Shown in pieces: positions 1 through 6,363 of a stretch of DNA of 8,034 bases. The DNA lies in NCBI GenBank assembly GCA_033763635.1, contig JANRKG010000127.1, positions 1-8,034 of the forward strand. The letters are read 5' to 3'. The number at the start of each line of letters is the position of its first letter. The stretch's first letter is position 1. The translations under genes and the position numbers were made by a program. The notes beneath the pieces were generated by a model, which did no database searches, was not told the DNA's origin, and saw nothing but the letters and a program-made list of their open reading frames with translations. The stretch is from JANRKG01 sp033763635 (GTDB lineage: Bacteria; Cyanobacteriota; Cyanobacteriia; GCF-001939115).

Positions 1-143
1 TTCCCAAGACGATAGAAGCCTAGCAACGTTAATAGGGCTGCCAGGGACATACCACCCGCTGTCATCAGCAATAAATTTTTCAGCAGCCGTTGAAAGCCAG
101 TTTGCTGCTTAGGGGGGTAGTCTGGCAAACGATACTGGTGCAT
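1..143 (-). CDS. N-terminal fragment of a membrane-anchored protein, unidentified
   Basis: An open frame runs from the ATG whose complement is at 141-143 off the left edge, giving 47 codons without a stop. The first 20 residues are polar and basic (MHQYRLPDYPPKQQ...), followed by a hydrophobic stretch at about residues 23-44 (LLLMTAGG, LAALLTLLGFY) that looks like one transmembrane helix or an uncleaved signal anchor. The basic residues before it suggest the N-terminus stays in the cytoplasm. A GAGG-like ribosome site lies about 15 nt before the ATG, which is rather far. The gene is divergent from the response regulator at 404. The family cannot be recognised from this short piece; the coding call rests on the open frame, the sensible start and the membrane-helix composition. 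Confidence 0.7.
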   Translation of the reverse strand, partial: MHQYRLPDYPPKQQTGFQRLLKNLLLMTAGGMSLAALLTLLGFYRLG

Positions 144-403
144 AAAATTCTAAATAGACACCTCAGAAGTGCCTTTCTTCTGATTCTACTCGTCCCTTCT
201 GGTGTTGGGTGGTTTTAACCTCCGCACAATCACGTTACGAAGGTTTGCGAAAGAAATTCCTGAAGGCAAAGGCTTTAAGCTGAAAACTGAAGTTGGTGCA
301 GCTTCCCACGCGGGAGCAGAGGCAACAACCACAGCCTTTTTGTGGGGTAAAATAAGATACCTTATCGAATGCTATTCATGTTTCACAGATTAGGTCGGGG
401 GTT
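144..403. other. Divergent intergenic region between the left-edge gene and the pilH-like gene
   Basis: This 260-nt spacer must hold promoters for two divergent genes. On the plus strand, TAAAAT (348-353) resembles a -10 box but has no good -35 partner, and TTGTGG (339-344) with TATCGA 17 nt later is an equally weak alternative. Small inverted repeats lie at 301-317 (GCTTCC/GGGAGC, with one G-T pair) and 352-365 (ATAAG/CTTAT). On the minus strand, TAGAAT (complement of 183-188) is a possible -10. None of these is convincing alone. An open frame at 202-393 with a GTG start has no family resemblance and is not called as a gene. Confidence 0.5.
163..183 (-). other. 7-bp hairpin in the leader of the left-edge gene
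   Basis: TCAGAAG (163-169) and CTTCTGA (177-183) are perfect reverse complements around a 7-nt loop. On the minus strand the 3' arm ends at the GAGG that is the only Shine-Dalgarno candidate for the gene starting at 143. It may be a leader hairpin; it is short enough to be chance. Confidence 0.35.
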
Positions 404-769
404 ATGAGTACAGTTCTGGTAGTGGACGACAGCCCCATGCTCCGCGAGATGGTTTCAGACCTGCTGAAAAAAAGCGGACTCACTGTTAATCAAGCCAGCG
501 ATGGGGTTGATGCAATGGAAAAGATCCAGGCAAATCCCCCTGATCTGGTGGTGATGGACATTGTGATGCCCCGGATGAATGGCTACGAGCTTTGCCGCTG
601 GATCAAGAGCAATCCCAAGACTCAGAATATCCCGGTCATAATGTGTACGACCAAAAATGAAGAGTTCGATCGCTACTGGGGGATGAAACAGGGCGGTGAT
701 GCGTACATCACAAAACCCTTTCACCCAGAGGATATGATTCGGGCTGTAATGCAGTTGCTTCAAAAGTAA
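404..769 (+). CDS. Single-domain response regulator, PilH/CheY-like
   Basis: This 121-residue protein is a receiver domain with no output domain. The acidic pocket is D8-D9, the phosphoacceptor is D52 (VVMDIVMPRMNGYE), the switch threonine is T82, the conserved lysine is K104 (YITKPF), and Y101 takes the place of the CheY switch tyrosine. The spacing from D52 to T82 and K104 equals that in CheY. The stretch EEFDRYWGMKQGGDAYITKP is characteristic, as I recall, of cyanobacterial PilH-type regulators of type IV pilus motility and phototaxis. In that family a CheA-like kinase phosphorylates the regulator, which then acts by protein contact in the cytoplasm. No pilG, pilI, pilJ or CheA-like gene is adjacent, so the kinase partner is not shown. 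The start is ATG after a weak G-rich site (GGGGG, ending 3 nt before it). The receiver call is near certain; the PilH subtype is likely. Confidence 0.93.
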   Translation: MSTVLVVDDSPMLREMVSDLLKKSGLTVNQASDGVDAMEKIQANPPDLVVMDIVMPRMNGYELCRWIKSNPKTQNIPVIMCTTKNEEFDRYWGMKQGGDAYITKPFHPEDMIRAVMQLLQK

Positions 770-799
770 GAAGATTTCGAGAAAATAATTTTCCTGTAG

Positions 800-831
800 G
801 GAGATCAGGAATCACACGGCTCCTGATCTCC
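800..831. terminator. Bidirectional hairpin terminator between convergent genes
   Basis: GGAGATCAGGA (800-810) and TCCTGATCTCC (821-831) form a perfect 11-bp stem with a 10-nt loop. It lies 30 nt after the response regulator stop and 12 nt after the stop of the converging gene at 844. No T-run follows on the plus strand and only a broken one (ATTATTTT) on the minus strand, so termination strength is uncertain. The position between two convergent stops supports the role. Confidence 0.75.
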
Positions 832-843
832 GGCTCCGGTACT

Positions 844-2166
844 CTAAGGCAGCGTTGTATTACACTTTGCTTTTTCCATTGCTTCCAGCACTTGGGGTGT
901 GAGAGTTGGGATGTTTTGCATGGCGTAGATAGGGTAAAGGGCTGCACCTCCCCGATCGCGGGCGGCCAAAATGTGTTCTTGATCGACCCAGTAAAAGCCT
1001 GCTGTTCCCCCGTAGCGCATTTCCTTATTCAGGGCTGTCCCTACGTAAAAGTCCTGTACCCCGCCTGACTCAGCGACGACACAGGCACGACCCCGTTGCG
1101 CCGAGGGATAGACATAGAAGGCACGTTCTCCGGTGTACCAGGCTCCCAGAAAACGGGCGATCGGGGGATTTTCCTTTTGCCACTGATTGCGGTAAGCCTG
1201 CCGTGCTTTCCGAGTCGCAGGGGTGAGACGGACCCCCGTTCCCGGTTCTTTTTTCGCCAAAATTGTGCGTAAGGTGCGATCGAAGGTATTGAAATCGGCA
1301 TTGGAGGGGTAGGCATTCACTTCCACCCCTTGGAGTGAAGGAGCGGGTCGATTCGACGAACCAGAGGGTGTAGAACCGCTTGCCGTTCCTACTACTGGAA
1401 TCGCGGGCTTTCCAGCCCCTCCCGGACGACAGGAGGGATTATAGTTGAATACTTCTTTCCAGCGAGTCACGGTTCCCTCGCCAATGTCGTATTGATAGGC
1501 TGACCCCTTCGTGAAGGTAATCCGGGCACGAACATTCCCTGGTTTAGCGCTCGAAAGCATTGCCGCTTGTTCCGGCTTAACGGTGTAAACGCTACGGGCC
1601 ATATACCAGAGGGCGCGGTAATTCTGCTTTTGACCAGTATGGTAGTACTCGTATCGATAGGGGCCCGCAATCCAGGAACGACCCTCTAATTTTTGGGGAA
1701 CCAGCGTTAGAACCTGTTGATAGCCGACGGCAATCTGGACATCTCTGGGCACTAAATAGGGCAGGGCCGTATCCAGACTGATTTCTCCCAAACTGGGAGA
1801 GGGCGCGTACTGCACCAGCATATCCATATAGCAACCATCAGTTTTACTGCTCCAGGCAGTGATCACCACCGTTGAAACGGGTTTGATTTGACCGAGGGGA
1901 TTTTTAATGAAGTATCCATCGATCGGCTCGACCTGACCATCGCGATCGAGCACCGCTCTGCCAACCATTCCTCCCCCAAACATCTCGATCCCAACAACCG
2001 TGTTATAGGGCCAACTGGGTGCCCCCCAGGGCTTACCATCAACGGTATCCAGATAATCTTGTTGCAGGAGTGGGGTTTGGGCGATCGCCTTGGGCATGAG
2101 GGGAGTCAGGGGCAGAGCCGCCAACGCCCACAAAACAATCGGCAGACGCGACAGAGATTTCAACAT
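844..2166 (-). CDS. Secreted cyanobacterial protein of unknown function
   Basis: This 440-residue protein begins with a classic signal peptide: basic residues at 3-7, a hydrophobic core at about 9-24, and a likely cleavage after AIA at residue 29. It should therefore be periplasmic or extracellular. The mature part has two blocks, about 31-246 and 285-435, joined by a Gly/Ser/Pro-rich linker at about 248-280. The first block is rich in aromatic residues and Gly (MFGGGMVGR, GPYRYEYY, YNPSCRPGG); the second includes RFLGAWYTGERAFYVYP. Four cysteines remain (112, 246, 362, 435) and could form disulfides. I recognise no catalytic motif or named family. The ATG is preceded by AAAGGG with 7 nt spacing. 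It follows the kinase gene by 46 nt on the same strand, so the two are probably co-transcribed and may work together at the envelope. That link is inference. Confidence 0.88.
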   Translation of the reverse strand: MLKSLSRLPIVLWALAALPLTPLMPKAIAQTPLLQQDYLDTVDGKPWGAPSWPYNTVVGIEMFGGGMVGRAVLDRDGQVEPIDGYFIKNPLGQIKPVSTVVITAWSSKTDGCYMDMLVQYAPSPSLGEISLDTALPYLVPRDVQIAVGYQQVLTLVPQKLEGRSWIAGPYRYEYYHTGQKQNYRALWYMARSVYTVKPEQAAMLSSAKPGNVRARITFTKGSAYQYDIGEGTVTRWKEVFNYNPSCRPGGAGKPAIPVVGTASGSTPSGSSNRPAPSLQGVEVNAYPSNADFNTFDRTLRTILAKKEPGTGVRLTPATRKARQAYRNQWQKENPPIARFLGAWYTGERAFYVYPSAQRGRACVVAESGGVQDFYVGTALNKEMRYGGTAGFYWVDQEHILAARDRGGAALYPIYAMQNIPTLTPQVLEAMEKAKCNTTLP

Positions 2167-2192
2167 TGCAAGACCCTTTAATATCTAACTTG

Positions 2193-2216
2193 GACAAACT
2201 TATAGACAAAACTTAT
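2193..2216 (-). repeat. Near-tandem repeat across the kinase stop codon
   Basis: On the plus strand GACAAACTTAT (2193-2203) is followed after one base by GACAAAACTTAT (2205-2216). The copies differ by one inserted A and the second covers the kinase stop codon. A further partial match (complement of AAGTTAG) lies just to the left. This could be chance in an AT-rich spacer or a pair of half-sites; no role is assigned. Confidence 0.4.
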
Positions 2217-4153
2217 TCACATCGGCTTCCAGAGCAACCTTCAGGTTGGGGATCTGGAGGGGGATCATAGACAGGTTCCGGGGCTGAGGGAACTGGGGGA
2301 GTATAAACAGGTTCTGCAACTGGGACCGGGGCTGGGGGAATATAAGCGGGCGCAACAGGCGCAGTCGTTTCCGTGGGATTGGCGGGAGATGGAGGATTCA
2401 CCGTCCCATTGGAAACTGCGATGCCGGGATCGTAAACCGAAGCTGGTGTTGTTTCAGAGTTTGCCGGGACAGAAGGGATCTCAACTTGAGCCGTCGATTC
2501 TGCCAGACGGGCTTGGGCTGTTGTGATGAGTGCTGCCGTTTTCTTCTCCCAAAACGGAATTTTGCTGATTTGGGAAGTTTCCGTGAGAACCTTCTGCCAC
2601 TCCCCTGCTTTCTGCGCTGTCTGGGCCGCTTTCCAGCGATCGTGGTCTGTCTTCCAGGCTTTCTGCCACTCCGTCAGGCGGGTCTGTGCGGTTTGGGCGA
2701 TCGTTGTGCTTGCTGGAATGGCTTTTACAAGGGCCGTTGCTTCCTTCATTCTTCCCTGCTGGTAGTTCTCGGTCGCTTGCTTCAGGAGTTGTTCGGCCCA
2801 CTGGTTCAGGGACTTTTTAACTTCAGGAGCCAGGGAGCTTTGATCCGGAATCTGGGTTGCCAGGGTCATTGCCTCTGAAAGTTGGCCCGTTTTTGCCAGG
2901 GTTTGGGCAAGCCCAAAACGGCATTTCATCAAGAGATGTTGGACCTCCCCACTAGCCGAGGATAAGGGGGCGATCGGGTTCAGGCGATCGAGACAAGCCT
3001 GATACTGGGCAGATTGCTGCAATGTCTGGGCTTCTGCAAGGGCTGCCTGGGCTTGTTGTTGATTGTGCCAACGCTGGTAAAGGCTGTACCCTCCTCCCAA
3101 CAGCCCGACTGCCCCGATAACCAATCCAGTTCTCAGGGCAAGCTTGACCTGAGGAACCTGAGAGAACCAGGCCGTTTTCTCGTGAACCTTTTCAGTAGGT
3201 AAATCGCTCAGAGAAGGCGGTTGGGTTGTTGGATAGGGGGACGGCGGCAACATTTCAGACTGGGCCGAGGCGATCGTGGAGGGAGATTTTTCAGAAGGAG
3301 CCTGAACAGAGAAGCCGATGGTGGAGGCACATTGGGGAATGGTTGCCAGGGCTTGCATCACCTGATCCACCGTTTGATACCGTTGTCGGAAGTCGTACCG
3401 GATCATGCGATCGAGAATCGCTGCCACATCGGGGCTGACCTGGGCCTGTTCTCGCCAGATCAGCTCTCCCGTTTCTGGATCTTCGGGAAGCTTGGTCGGC
3501 ACAATTCCCGTCAGGGCTTGAATTGCAATCATCCCCACTGCATAGATGTCGCTACAAAAGCGGGGTTTGCCGCTGTACTGTTCGTTGGGCATGTACCCCG
3601 GTGAACCGATCGCCACCGTCAAGCTGGTTTGTCCCGTAGGCAGCCCTGTCTGGGTGCTGATTTGCTTGACCGCCCCAAAATCAATCATGAAGATCTGGCG
3701 ATCGAGGTGGCGGCGGATCAGGTTCGAGGGTTTGAGGTCTCGGTGAATGACATCCTGATCATGCACATATTTCAAAACAGCGAAAATATCACTCAGTAGG
3801 GTCAAAACCTGGGATTGGCTGAAAATCTTACCGGGCAATAACTCTTGGCTCAAATCCTGCCCGTCAATATATTCTTGAACGAGATAAAACTCATGATTCT
3901 CTTCAAAGTGGGCAAAGAGTCGGGGAATTTGAGGATGATCGCCGAGCTGATGCAACACTCTGGCTTCCCGGTTGAAGAGGGTCCGGGCAATTTCCAGTGC
4001 GTCAGGATGATTGTTCTGGGGCTTGAGTTGTTTGACCACACACCGTTGCCGATCGGGCAGATGCAGATCCTCCGCCAAAAACGTCTGCCCGAACCCTCCA
4101 GAACCGAGGTGTCGGGTAATCTGGTAGCGACCGCTCAGAACCTTATCTAGCAT
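2213..4153 (-). CDS. Membrane-spanning Ser/Thr protein kinase (cyanobacterial eukaryotic-type)
   Basis: This 646-residue protein has an N-terminal kinase domain at about 10-270. It shows the glycine loop GSGGFG (17-22), ATP-anchoring K41, helix-C E63, catalytic loop HRDLKPSN (137-144, base D139), DFG (158-160) and SPGYMPNEQ (184-192) where APE usually stands. All catalytic residues are present, so it should be active. A Pro/Ser linker (about 285-325) leads to one transmembrane helix (about 337-357). The outer part, about 363-552, is Ala/Gln-rich and helical, resembling degenerate TPR hairpins. The tail, about 557-637, is Pro-rich with repeated EPVY motifs and ends with two cysteines (640, 645). 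Expected topology is kinase in the cytoplasm and tail in the periplasm. Substrate and signal are unknown. The ATG has no clear Shine-Dalgarno. It is upstream of the secreted protein, 46 nt away, probably in one operon. Confidence 0.95.
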   Translation of the reverse strand: MLDKVLSGRYQITRHLGSGGFGQTFLAEDLHLPDRQRCVVKQLKPQNNHPDALEIARTLFNREARVLHQLGDHPQIPRLFAHFEENHEFYLVQEYIDGQDLSQELLPGKIFSQSQVLTLLSDIFAVLKYVHDQDVIHRDLKPSNLIRRHLDRQIFMIDFGAVKQISTQTGLPTGQTSLTVAIGSPGYMPNEQYSGKPRFCSDIYAVGMIAIQALTGIVPTKLPEDPETGELIWREQAQVSPDVAAILDRMIRYDFRQRYQTVDQVMQALATIPQCASTIGFSVQAPSEKSPSTIASAQSEMLPPSPYPTTQPPSLSDLPTEKVHEKTAWFSQVPQVKLALRTGLVIGAVGLLGGGYSLYQRWHNQQQAQAALAEAQTLQQSAQYQACLDRLNPIAPLSSASGEVQHLLMKCRFGLAQTLAKTGQLSEAMTLATQIPDQSSLAPEVKKSLNQWAEQLLKQATENYQQGRMKEATALVKAIPASTTIAQTAQTRLTEWQKAWKTDHDRWKAAQTAQKAGEWQKVLTETSQISKIPFWEKKTAALITTAQARLAESTAQVEIPSVPANSETTPASVYDPGIAVSNGTVNPPSPANPTETTAPVAPAYIPPAPVPVAEPVYTPPVPSAPEPVYDPPPDPQPEGCSGSRCE

Positions 4154-4195
4154 GGGCGTTTCAGAATGGCTGCGATCGTGACGACTCGAAATCAG

Positions 4196-4214
4196 GTGTA
4201 TTCAGGAAATACAC
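4196..4214. promoter_or_regulatory. Inverted repeat upstream of the kinase gene, candidate operator
   Basis: GTGTATT (4196-4202) and AATACAC (4208-4214) are perfect reverse complements with a 5-nt spacer (CAGGA), centred about 52 nt upstream of the kinase ATG. The size and spacing suit a dimeric regulator; a leader hairpin is the alternative. No regulator family is assigned. AT-rich sequence with weak promoter-like boxes lies just upstream of it on the minus strand (about 4215-4250). Confidence 0.45.
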
Positions 4215-4280
4215 TCACTAAATTAACAGAATACGGGGTTTCTCAAAACTAAGGCCGTGATTCTACGCACAAACAACCAA

Positions 4281-4317
4281 AGATAGAAAAAGGGAGCGAC
4301 CTTCGCAGGTGCTCCCT
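4281..4317 (-). terminator. Intrinsic terminator of the chlL-chlN operon
   Basis: AGGGAGC (4291-4297) pairs with GCTCCCT (4311-4317), and ACCT (4299-4302) with AGGT (4307-4310). This gives an 11-bp GC-rich stem with one bulged base and a 4-nt loop. Read on the minus strand, the stem is followed directly by TTTTTCTATCTTT. It lies 43 nt after the chlN stop, so it closes the chl operon before the kinase promoter. Confidence 0.92.
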
Positions 4318-4359
4318 CGCATGTTCACACTTGTCAGGGGGTGTAAGGAGACGATCGCC

Positions 4360-5763
4360 CTACACCTTCGCTTCCCGCACCAACTGATCCCACCCTAAAT
4401 CTTTCAGGGAAGTGTTACGTCGCAGGGGACGGGTCACGAGTTCCAGAATGTCACGGGCATTGGTAAATCCATGAATCTGAGCAAAGGTAAATTCCACAGA
4501 CCACTTGGTATTAATCCCTCGTGCTTCCAGGGGATTGGCATGGGCCATTCCAGTAATCACCAGATCGGGTTGTAGCTCTTTAATGCGCTGAATCTGGTTG
4601 TAGTTATCCGGCTTTTCCACGATGCGGGGCAGGGGGACACCCATTTCTTGACAGGTCTTCTCTAGCAACTCTAGTTCTGCCGCCTGATAGCGCTTATCCA
4701 TATAAGGGATGCCGATTTCGGGGCAGGTCATGCCGCACCGAATCAGGAAACGGGCCAGGGAGATTTCTAGCAGGTTGTCCCCCATAAAGAAGATGGACTT
4801 CCCTCGGATCAGCTTGAGGTAATCCTCCAGAGTTTCCCAAATCTGGGCCTCCCGTTCTGCCAATCCTTTCGGTTCAATATTGAATACAGAGCAGATTTTC
4901 TCAATCCAGGCGCGGGTACCATCGGGACCGATCGGGAAGGGTGCCCCAATCAATTTGCACTTGCGCCGACGCATCAGAGTTGTGGCAGTGCGGCTCAAGA
5001 AGGGATTCACTCCCGCCACATAATACCCTTCTTCTAACACAGGCAATTCTGTATAGCGTTTTGCGGGAAGCCATCCCGCCACCTTGACCCCGTGTTTCTT
5101 TAACTCCAGCGTTAACTGAGTGACCACTGGATCGGGCAGGGAACCGAACAACACGAGAGGGGGGTGATCGGCGTATTCGGATTCTTCTGCTTCAATATCC
5201 TCTTTCTTTCGTCCAAAAGTCAGCAGTTTTTGAATTGCATTCCGTTCATGCTTCTCAGCTTCCATCACAGGAGCCTTATCGGGGCAACGCTGGGCCATTG
5301 CTGCCAGCACCGTATCTTCTCCCTGGGTGAAGGCATAATCCAGCCCATTTGCCCGCGCTACCACAATGGGAATCCCGATTTCCCCTTCTAGTTTGGGAGC
5401 CATGCCCTCCAAATCCATCTTGATGATTTCGGTGGTGCAGGTGCCAATCCAGACGATCACACTGGGGTTCCGATCGCGCTTAATTTGCACACACAGCCGT
5501 TTTAGTTCCTCATAGTCATTCAGTTGGGCGGAGATGTCCCCTTCCTCCAGTTCCGCCATTGCATAGCGTGGCTCTGCGAAGATCATCACCCCCATTGCGT
5601 TTTGCAGGAAGTACCCACAGGTTTTTGTGCCAATGACCAGGAAAAAACTATCTTCAATCTTCTGGTACAACCAGGCTACACAGCTAATGGGACAGAAGGT
5701 GTGATAGTTGCCCGTCTCGCAATCAAACTGAAGGGCTTGAGGTTGAGCGTCCGCGATCGTCAT
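4360..5763 (-). CDS. chlN: Light-independent protochlorophyllide reductase subunit N
   Basis: ChlN pairs with ChlB as the catalytic NB component of dark-operative protochlorophyllide reductase, which reduces ring D of protochlorophyllide to chlorophyllide a using electrons from ChlL. The 467 residues match the usual family length. Near-invariant family stretches are clear: CETGNYHTFCPISCVAWLYQ, GTKTCGYFLQNAMGVMIFAE and WIGTCTTEIIKMDLEG. C24, C49 and C109 are the expected [4Fe-4S] ligands, since their spacing (25 and 60) fits BchN; the fourth ligand is an aspartate of ChlB. The chosen start is the ATG (complement of 5761-5763), giving MTIADAQPQ and preceded by AAGGG with 10 nt spacing. The frame extends 24 codons further to a TTG, but that piece looks like spacer sequence. 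It is the last gene of the operon, 90 nt after the small ORF. chlB is not in this window. Confidence 0.98.
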   Translation of the reverse strand: MTIADAQPQALQFDCETGNYHTFCPISCVAWLYQKIEDSFFLVIGTKTCGYFLQNAMGVMIFAEPRYAMAELEEGDISAQLNDYEELKRLCVQIKRDRNPSVIVWIGTCTTEIIKMDLEGMAPKLEGEIGIPIVVARANGLDYAFTQGEDTVLAAMAQRCPDKAPVMEAEKHERNAIQKLLTFGRKKEDIEAEESEYADHPPLVLFGSLPDPVVTQLTLELKKHGVKVAGWLPAKRYTELPVLEEGYYVAGVNPFLSRTATTLMRRRKCKLIGAPFPIGPDGTRAWIEKICSVFNIEPKGLAEREAQIWETLEDYLKLIRGKSIFFMGDNLLEISLARFLIRCGMTCPEIGIPYMDKRYQAAELELLEKTCQEMGVPLPRIVEKPDNYNQIQRIKELQPDLVITGMAHANPLEARGINTKWSVEFTFAQIHGFTNARDILELVTRPLRRNTSLKDLGWDQLVREAKV

Positions 5764-5799
5764 GGTCTTAGTTCCCTTGTCATCAAAAGTTTGTGATTG

Positions 5800-5852
5800 A
5801 GTTTTGAGGGATGGCGTTTGAGGGCATTCCCCCAAAACCCAATCTCAAAACT
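5800..5852 (-). other. Long imperfect hairpin in the spacer before chlN
   Basis: AGTTTTGAG (5800-5808) and CTCAAAACT (5844-5852) form a 9-bp outer stem. Inside it, TTTGAGGG (5817-5824) and CCCCCAAA (5829-5836) pair over 8 bp (one G-T pair in the minus-strand RNA) around the 4-nt loop CATT. The structure starts just after the stop of the upstream ORF and has no U-tract, so it looks like an RNA processing or stability element, not a terminator. The role is inference. Confidence 0.5.
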
Positions 5853-5853
5853 G

Positions 5854-6273
5854 TTATGAATCAGCACGGGTGCCTCGACAGGCTTCATCCGTAAGGAGCG
5901 TCCGGGTCTTTTCTGCCGCTGGTTCGGGGAGTTCGATCGGCTCCGTTCCACTCGGCAACAACCGCACCGTACCCTCAGCCATCGTTTTCTTTCGAGTGCT
6001 TTCCAGAGATTTCATCGCCTCGTCCGGGTTGAAGTTCAATCCCAGGGCTTCAATCACGCGATCGGGGCTGTTGCTAAACTCCACGATCAGCGGTAGAACC
6101 TGGGTTAACTCCGGTTCCAGCACCGACAAAGTTGCCAGAATGAAACTAGAGGAAGGGCGGCGTTGTCCCTTGTGGGTGACCCAGATGCCGATGCGCGTCA
6201 CCCAGGCCCGGTTCTCCCGGTAGTAAGTCAGCCACTTTAGCTTTAAGGACTGACGAAGTTCATCAACGTTCAC
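5854..6273 (-). CDS. Small conserved cyanobacterial protein between chlL and chlN (probable DUF5331)
   Basis: This 139-residue protein has no signal peptide or membrane helix and should be cytoplasmic. The N-terminal part (about 5-85) has motifs I associate with the cyanobacterial DUF5331 family: LRQSLKLKWLTYYRENRAWV, then RRPSSSFILATLSVLEPELTQVLPLI, then LGLNFNPDEAM. The rest, about 90-139, is charged and Pro-rich and probably disordered. Its function is unknown. An ORF of this kind between chlL and chlN is, to my recollection, also found in other filamentous cyanobacteria, which would suggest a role tied to dark chlorophyll synthesis. The start is GTG (complement of 6271-6273), supported by AAGG with 6 nt spacing (6280-6283). 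It has 90-nt spacers on both sides and lies in the same direction as chlL and chlN. Reality as a gene is very likely; the family name is from memory. Confidence 0.88.
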   Translation of the reverse strand: MNVDELRQSLKLKWLTYYRENRAWVTRIGIWVTHKGQRRPSSSFILATLSVLEPELTQVLPLIVEFSNSPDRVIEALGLNFNPDEAMKSLESTRKKTMAEGTVRLLPSGTEPIELPEPAAEKTRTLLTDEACRGTRADS

Positions 6274-6279
6274 GGTTCA

Positions 6280-6352
6280 CCTTGAGGATTGAGTTAAAAG
6301 TTACAGTTTGGATGACCGTCAATACTCATAACTCAAAAGGGCTTCCTCAAAG
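6280..6352 (-). promoter_or_regulatory. Spacer hairpin that covers the Shine-Dalgarno of the DUF5331-like gene
   Basis: On the plus strand CCTTGAGGA (6280-6288) is complementary to TCCTCAAAG (6344-6352), with one mismatch that is a G-U pair in the minus-strand RNA. The adjacent TTGAGTT (6289-6295) is complementary to AACTCAA (6330-6336). Together they give a 16-bp stem with a 7-nt bulge (6337-6343) and a 34-nt loop. The AAGG ribosome site of the downstream gene (6280-6283) is inside the base of the stem. It could limit translation of that gene or stabilise processed ends. Fold is seen in sequence; function is inferred. Confidence 0.55.
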
Positions 6353-6363
6353 CAAAACAATTT

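Noticed and set aside
202..393. 63-codon open frame on the plus strand before the response regulator gene
   Set aside because: It begins with GTG without a ribosome site, has no family resemblance and lies where the divergent promoters should be.
2486..2878. 130-codon plus-strand open frame opposite the kinase
   Set aside because: It is antisense to a strongly conserved-type kinase gene and reads as Cys/Leu-rich shadow sequence.
5764..5835. Upstream TTG start that would lengthen chlN by 24 codons
   Set aside because: The extension reads as spacer sequence, overlaps a hairpin, and the downstream ATG gives the family N-terminus with a proper AAGGG site.
5870..6223. 117-codon plus-strand open frame opposite the DUF5331-like gene
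   Set aside because: The minus-strand frame has the operon direction, a ribosome site and family-like motifs; the plus-strand one has none.
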